From positions 1 through 43,928 of the forward strand of contig CAYRWA010000006.1 of assembly GCA_964427915.1 (NCBI GenBank): a DNA stretch of 43,928 nt. Reading direction: 5' to 3'. This DNA is from JAGLCW01 sp964427915 (lineage in GTDB: Bacteria; Caldisericota; Caldisericia; UBA6126). Positions within the stretch are counted from its first letter, which is position 1. The number at the start of each line of letters is the position of its first letter. A program made the position numbers and the translations under genes. This document shows, piece by piece, positions 41,297 through 43,928 of the stretch. The notes under the pieces were generated by a model. The model did not search any database and was not told the origin of the DNA. It saw only the letters and a list, made by a program, of their open reading frames with translations.

Positions 41297-41747
41297 AATT
41301 ATGCTTATCGGCCGTTTAGCAACTGATCCTGACTCTCGCTTCACTCCCAATGGAGCACAAGTAACTGATTTTAGGCTTGCTGTAAGTCAAAATCGAAAAC
41401 AGGGTGAAGAATGGGTAGAAGATACTCTTTTTGTAAAAATCACCTGTTGGGGTTACAATGCCAAAAAGGTGAGTGAAGGATATCACAAAGGTGATTTGAT
41501 TTACGTTGAAGGTAGATTGCAAATTAAGCGATATGAAAAAAATGATTCTGTTCAATGGTTTACTGATATTGTAGCTCAGAATTTGCAAATGCTGGCCAGA
41601 AAACAAAATCGATCAACCTCAGAAGGGTATTCACAAAATCAAACCGATGTGAACTATCCAGATTCACAACATGATGAAAACGATGTCCCACAAGAAGAAG
41701 AAATCGAAGCCTATGATTTCTCTGAAGATCTTGATAACGTCATATAA
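41286..41747 (+). CDS. ssb: Single-stranded DNA-binding protein
   Basis: 153 residues: an OB fold (LNKIMLIGRLATDPDSRF, TLFVKITCWGYNAKKV, GDLIYVEGRLQIKRYE) over the first 105 residues, then a Q/N/S-rich linker and an acidic tail. The tail ends YDFSEDLDNVI instead of the usual DDDIPF, so the Pro-Phe tip that docks partner proteins is missing. It starts inside rpsF. The rpsF-ssb-rpsR order is the common bacterial one. Confidence 0.96.
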   Translation: MLNKIMLIGRLATDPDSRFTPNGAQVTDFRLAVSQNRKQGEEWVEDTLFVKITCWGYNAKKVSEGYHKGDLIYVEGRLQIKRYEKNDSVQWFTDIVAQNLQMLARKQNRSTSEGYSQNQTDVNYPDSQHDENDVPQEEEIEAYDFSEDLDNVI

Positions 41748-41757
41748 GGAGTTTTAA

Positions 41758-42003
41758 ATGGACCAAAGACCAAGAAGAAAAAGAAGATTTATACGACCTA
41801 GAAAAAAAGTTTGTTACTTTTGCGTTAACAAACAAGCCAAGATTGATTACAAAAATGCAGATCTGTTAAGCCGCTTCATCAATGAAAAAGGAAGAATCTT
41901 AAGCCGTCGTATCACGGGAAGTTGCGCAAAGCATCAAAGAAAAATTGCCCTAGCCATTAAACGATCCCGTGAAGTTGCTTTGCTCCCTTACGTACGAAGA
42001 TGA
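41758..42003 (+). CDS. rpsR: 30S ribosomal protein S18
   Basis: Forms the platform dimer with S6. The 81 residues contain KVCYFCVNKQAKIDYKNADL near the N-terminus, FINEKGRILSRRITGSCAKH, and the C-terminal RKIALAIKRSREVALLPYV. Its last four bases (ATGA) overlap the rplI start. A AAGGAG site precedes the ATG. Confidence 0.97.
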   Translation: MDQRPRRKRRFIRPRKKVCYFCVNKQAKIDYKNADLLSRFINEKGRILSRRITGSCAKHQRKIALAIKRSREVALLPYVRR

Positions 42004-42467
42004 AAACCATTAGTGTTCTGTTAGTTCAAGATGTTCAAGATATTGGCAACAAAGGTGATGTCGTCGAAGTCTCAGAAGGCTATGCACGGAATTTCCTTTT
42101 TCGAAAATCTCTAGCAGAACCCATGACCCAGGGAGCCCTGAAGGCTTGGCAACAAAAGCATGAACAGATGCTTCGCAAAAAAGCAAATGCAAAAAAAGAC
42201 GCCATGAACCTGAAAGATAAAATTGAAAAAGAATACTCGATGGTCCTGTTAGAAAAAGCAGGGAAAGAAGGCAAGCTGTTTGGTTCTGTTACAACAGATA
42301 CAATTGCCAAGCAGTTAAAAAAGGATCTAAAGCTTGCTATTGATAAGAAAAAAATCGTTCTCGATGGCCATATAAAGAATTGTGGAAAGCACATGTTTTC
42401 AATAAAGCTGTATCCAGAAGTGATTGCCAAAGTAAAACTTGAGATTAAAGCCAATGAGGAGGAATAA
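42000..42467 (+). CDS. rplI: 50S ribosomal protein L9
   Basis: Two-domain protein at the L1 side of the large subunit. The 155 residues have the N-terminal VLLVQDVQDIGNKGDVVEVSEGYARNFLF signature (quoted in parts: VLLVQDVQDIGNKGDVV and SEGYARNFLF), a long connecting helix, and the C-terminal domain with GKLFGSVTTDTIAKQL. It overlaps rpsR by 4 bases and dnaB by 1. Confidence 0.97.
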   Translation: MKTISVLLVQDVQDIGNKGDVVEVSEGYARNFLFRKSLAEPMTQGALKAWQQKHEQMLRKKANAKKDAMNLKDKIEKEYSMVLLEKAGKEGKLFGSVTTDTIAKQLKKDLKLAIDKKKIVLDGHIKNCGKHMFSIKLYPEVIAKVKLEIKANEEE

Positions 42468-43795
42468 TGCCTTCTGGCACTCCTCCTCATTCTTTGGATG
42501 CTGAACAAGCCGTTCTTGGTTCTATACTAAAAGATAGGGAAGCTTTTCTAAAGATTCAAGGAATGCTTCGATCTGATGATTTTTATGACCCTGCTCATAG
42601 CATCATATTTAACTGTATCTTAACACTTTTTTCTAGAAATTCTCCTATAGATATTGTAACTTTACCAGAAGAATTACGTGCATTGAATCTTCTTGAAAAA
42701 GTAGGTGGCACCGAGTATATCTTGTTTCTTAGCGAATCTACTACCGCCACCGTAAACATTATGTACTATAGCGAAATTATCCTTGATCGATCGTTACAAC
42801 GAAAGATCATAAAAGTTGGGAATGAAATTTTAGGACTAGATTTCAATTCGCAGATTCCTGCTGACGAATTGATGGATCAAGCAGAAGCTCTTGTTATGAG
42901 TATTTCTGAAGGTATTAAACCATTAAATTTTATTCCGATCCGTGAAGTCGTATCAGAGGTTTTTACTAAAATTGAGAATAGTCAAAGTCTAGAGACTGTC
43001 GAAACAGGAGTTATGACAAGTTATAGAGATCTAGACGAGTTGACCAATGGATTTCAAAAATCAGATCTGATCATCTTGGCAGCCCGTCCTTCTGTAGGGA
43101 AAACTTCGTTAGCAATGAATTTCGCAGTGAATATTGCACTGAAGGATACACCGGTTGCATTGTTTTCCTTGGAAATGTCCAAGATTCAAATTGTCGAAAG
43201 AGTTCTCGCTTCCCATACAGAGATAAATTTGCAAAAATTCCGCAACCCTAAGTTGCTTAATGATAGTGACCAAGAAAGAATCGTAAATTCTGTTAATGTC
43301 TTGTACGAAACTCCCATTTTTATTGATGATTCTCCCGATGTATCTGTTTTGGATGTACGATCCAAAGCACGTAGACTTCAAGCTGAACATAAAGATTTTA
43401 TCATCATTATTGATTATTTGCAGTTGATGCATAGTCAAGAGCGAGTCGAAAACCGCGTACAGGAGATTTCAAAAATCACTCGCCAGATGAAAAATTTGGC
43501 TCGTGAACTGCGTATCCCCATCCTACTTTTATCCCAGCTCAGTAGAGACATTGAAAGACGACAAGATAAAAAACCAATTTTGTCAGATCTTCGTGAATCC
43601 GGATCTATTGAGCAAGATGCCGATTTGGTTATGTTTTTACATCGCAATACAAGTCCAAATCAAGAAGACGATACTAATGAGATGCCGGAAGTAAAACTTA
43701 TTGTTGCTAAACATCGTAATGGCCCCACGGGTTCTGTAAATTTGTTGTTTGATAAACGCTACACAAAGTTCCGTAGCTTCGCAAAAAGTTATTAG
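42467..43795 (+). CDS. dnaB: Replicative DNA helicase DnaB
   Basis: Hexameric fork helicase. The 442 residues have the N-terminal DnaB domain (PHSLDAEQAVLGSIL, DDFYDPAHSIIF), the linker, and the RecA-like motor: Walker A ARPSVGKTS (206-214), SLEMSKIQIVERVLA, Walker B IIIIDYLQLM, LSQLSRDIERR and DLRESGSIEQDADLVMFLHR. Length is normal and there is no intein. It shares its first base with the rplI stop (TAATG). The -35 box of the tRNA promoter begins with the base after its stop codon. Confidence 0.97.
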   Translation: MPSGTPPHSLDAEQAVLGSILKDREAFLKIQGMLRSDDFYDPAHSIIFNCILTLFSRNSPIDIVTLPEELRALNLLEKVGGTEYILFLSESTTATVNIMYYSEIILDRSLQRKIIKVGNEILGLDFNSQIPADELMDQAEALVMSISEGIKPLNFIPIREVVSEVFTKIENSQSLETVETGVMTSYRDLDELTNGFQKSDLIILAARPSVGKTSLAMNFAVNIALKDTPVALFSLEMSKIQIVERVLASHTEINLQKFRNPKLLNDSDQERIVNSVNVLYETPIFIDDSPDVSVLDVRSKARRLQAEHKDFIIIIDYLQLMHSQERVENRVQEISKITRQMKNLARELRIPILLLSQLSRDIERRQDKKPILSDLRESGSIEQDADLVMFLHRNTSPNQEDDTNEMPEVKLIVAKHRNGPTGSVNLLFDKRYTKFRSFAKSY

Positions 43796-43823
43796 TTGAC
43801 TTTTTTTTGTTCTATGCTAAAAT
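43796..43823 (+). promoter_or_regulatory. Promoter of tRNA-Lys
   Basis: TTGACT (5 of 6), a 16-base spacer and TAAAAT, with TGC immediately before the -10 box. It starts right after the dnaB stop and ends 13 bases before the mature tRNA. Confidence 0.7.
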
Positions 43824-43836
43824 TATTTCCCGGTGT

Positions 43837-43909
43837 GGGGCATTAGCTCAGTCGGTAGAGCATCTGCCTTTTAAGCAGAGGGTCGAAGGTTCGAGTCCTT
43901 CATGCCTCA
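43837..43909 (+). tRNA. tRNA-Lys (anticodon TTT)
   Basis: A 73-base cloverleaf. The acceptor GGGGCAT pairs with ATGCCTC (one G-U), the D stem is GCTC/GAGC, the anticodon stem TCTGC/GCAGA with loop CTTTTAA, and the T arm GAAGG-TTCGAGT-CCTTC. The discriminator base is A. The 3' CCA is not encoded (the next bases are GAA), so a CCA-adding enzyme is required. Confidence 0.98.
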
Positions 43910-43928
43910 GAATGCACGGTCCCGTCGT

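Noticed and set aside
1..43928. CRISPR arrays, insertion sequences, prophage or toxin-antitoxin genes
   Set aside because: No spaced direct repeats, transposase, integrase or terminal inverted repeats were seen on either strand; the only direct repeat of note is the 23-bp duplication.

Overview
The window is an AT-rich bacterial chromosome segment, densely packed, with no phage, insertion sequence, CRISPR array or rRNA seen. Zinc-binding forms of S4, S14, L36 and adenylate kinase, an ECF transporter module next to truA, and a lipoprotein-type YidC recall monoderm lineages such as Firmicutes, Thermotogae or Chloroflexi. An archaeal/CPR-like long nucleoside diphosphate kinase, the absence of rpmD (L30) from the spc operon and a double C-terminal domain on RpoA fit none of the standard models. 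I cannot name the phylum from sequence alone. A complete riboflavin pathway and several sensor kinases argue against a minimal CPR genome.

Region 1 (1-18536, + strand) starts with the tail of tuf. It continues as one unbroken ribosomal superoperon: S10 to S17, L14 to L15 without L30, secY, adk, map, infA, L36, S13, S11, S4, rpoA, L17. It runs on without a gap into ecfA1-ecfA2-ecfT and truA. Most junctions overlap or are only a few bases long, so translational coupling is likely throughout.

Region 2 (18529-22755) holds four accessory genes: two membrane-anchored proteins of unknown function, an HD-domain hydrolase, and a secreted protein with two fibronectin type III-like domains. Two of them have a -10 box exactly 6 bases before an ATG and no Shine-Dalgarno, which suggests leaderless mRNAs.

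Region 3 (22829-26278, - strand) is the riboflavin operon ribD-ribE-ribBA-ribH. It sits behind an FMN riboswitch whose expression platform can be folded by eye into a ribosome-site sequestering hairpin and a competing anti-sequestering helix.

Region 4 (26287-33154) is a signalling island: a PAS-GAF-PAS histidine kinase, a receiver-GAF-PAS histidine kinase, a 5TMR-LYT histidine kinase and a single-domain Rcp1-type response regulator. The 5TMR kinase is split by a perfect 23-bp tandem duplication; removing one copy restores a 446-codon frame.

Region 5 (33364-39948) has ndk on the + strand. On the - strand lie rpmH-rnpA-yidD-yidC-khpB(jag)-mnmE, continuing into a TPR protein, a thiamine-binding (MTH1187-type) protein and a methyltransferase. 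YidC carries an extra extracytoplasmic beta domain. Divergent from rpmH is nth (endonuclease III).

Region 6 (40635-43909, + strand) is rpsF-ssb-rpsR-rplI-dnaB followed by tRNA-Lys(TTT) with its own promoter. All four convergent gene pairs in the window abut or overlap, leaving no room for intrinsic terminators.
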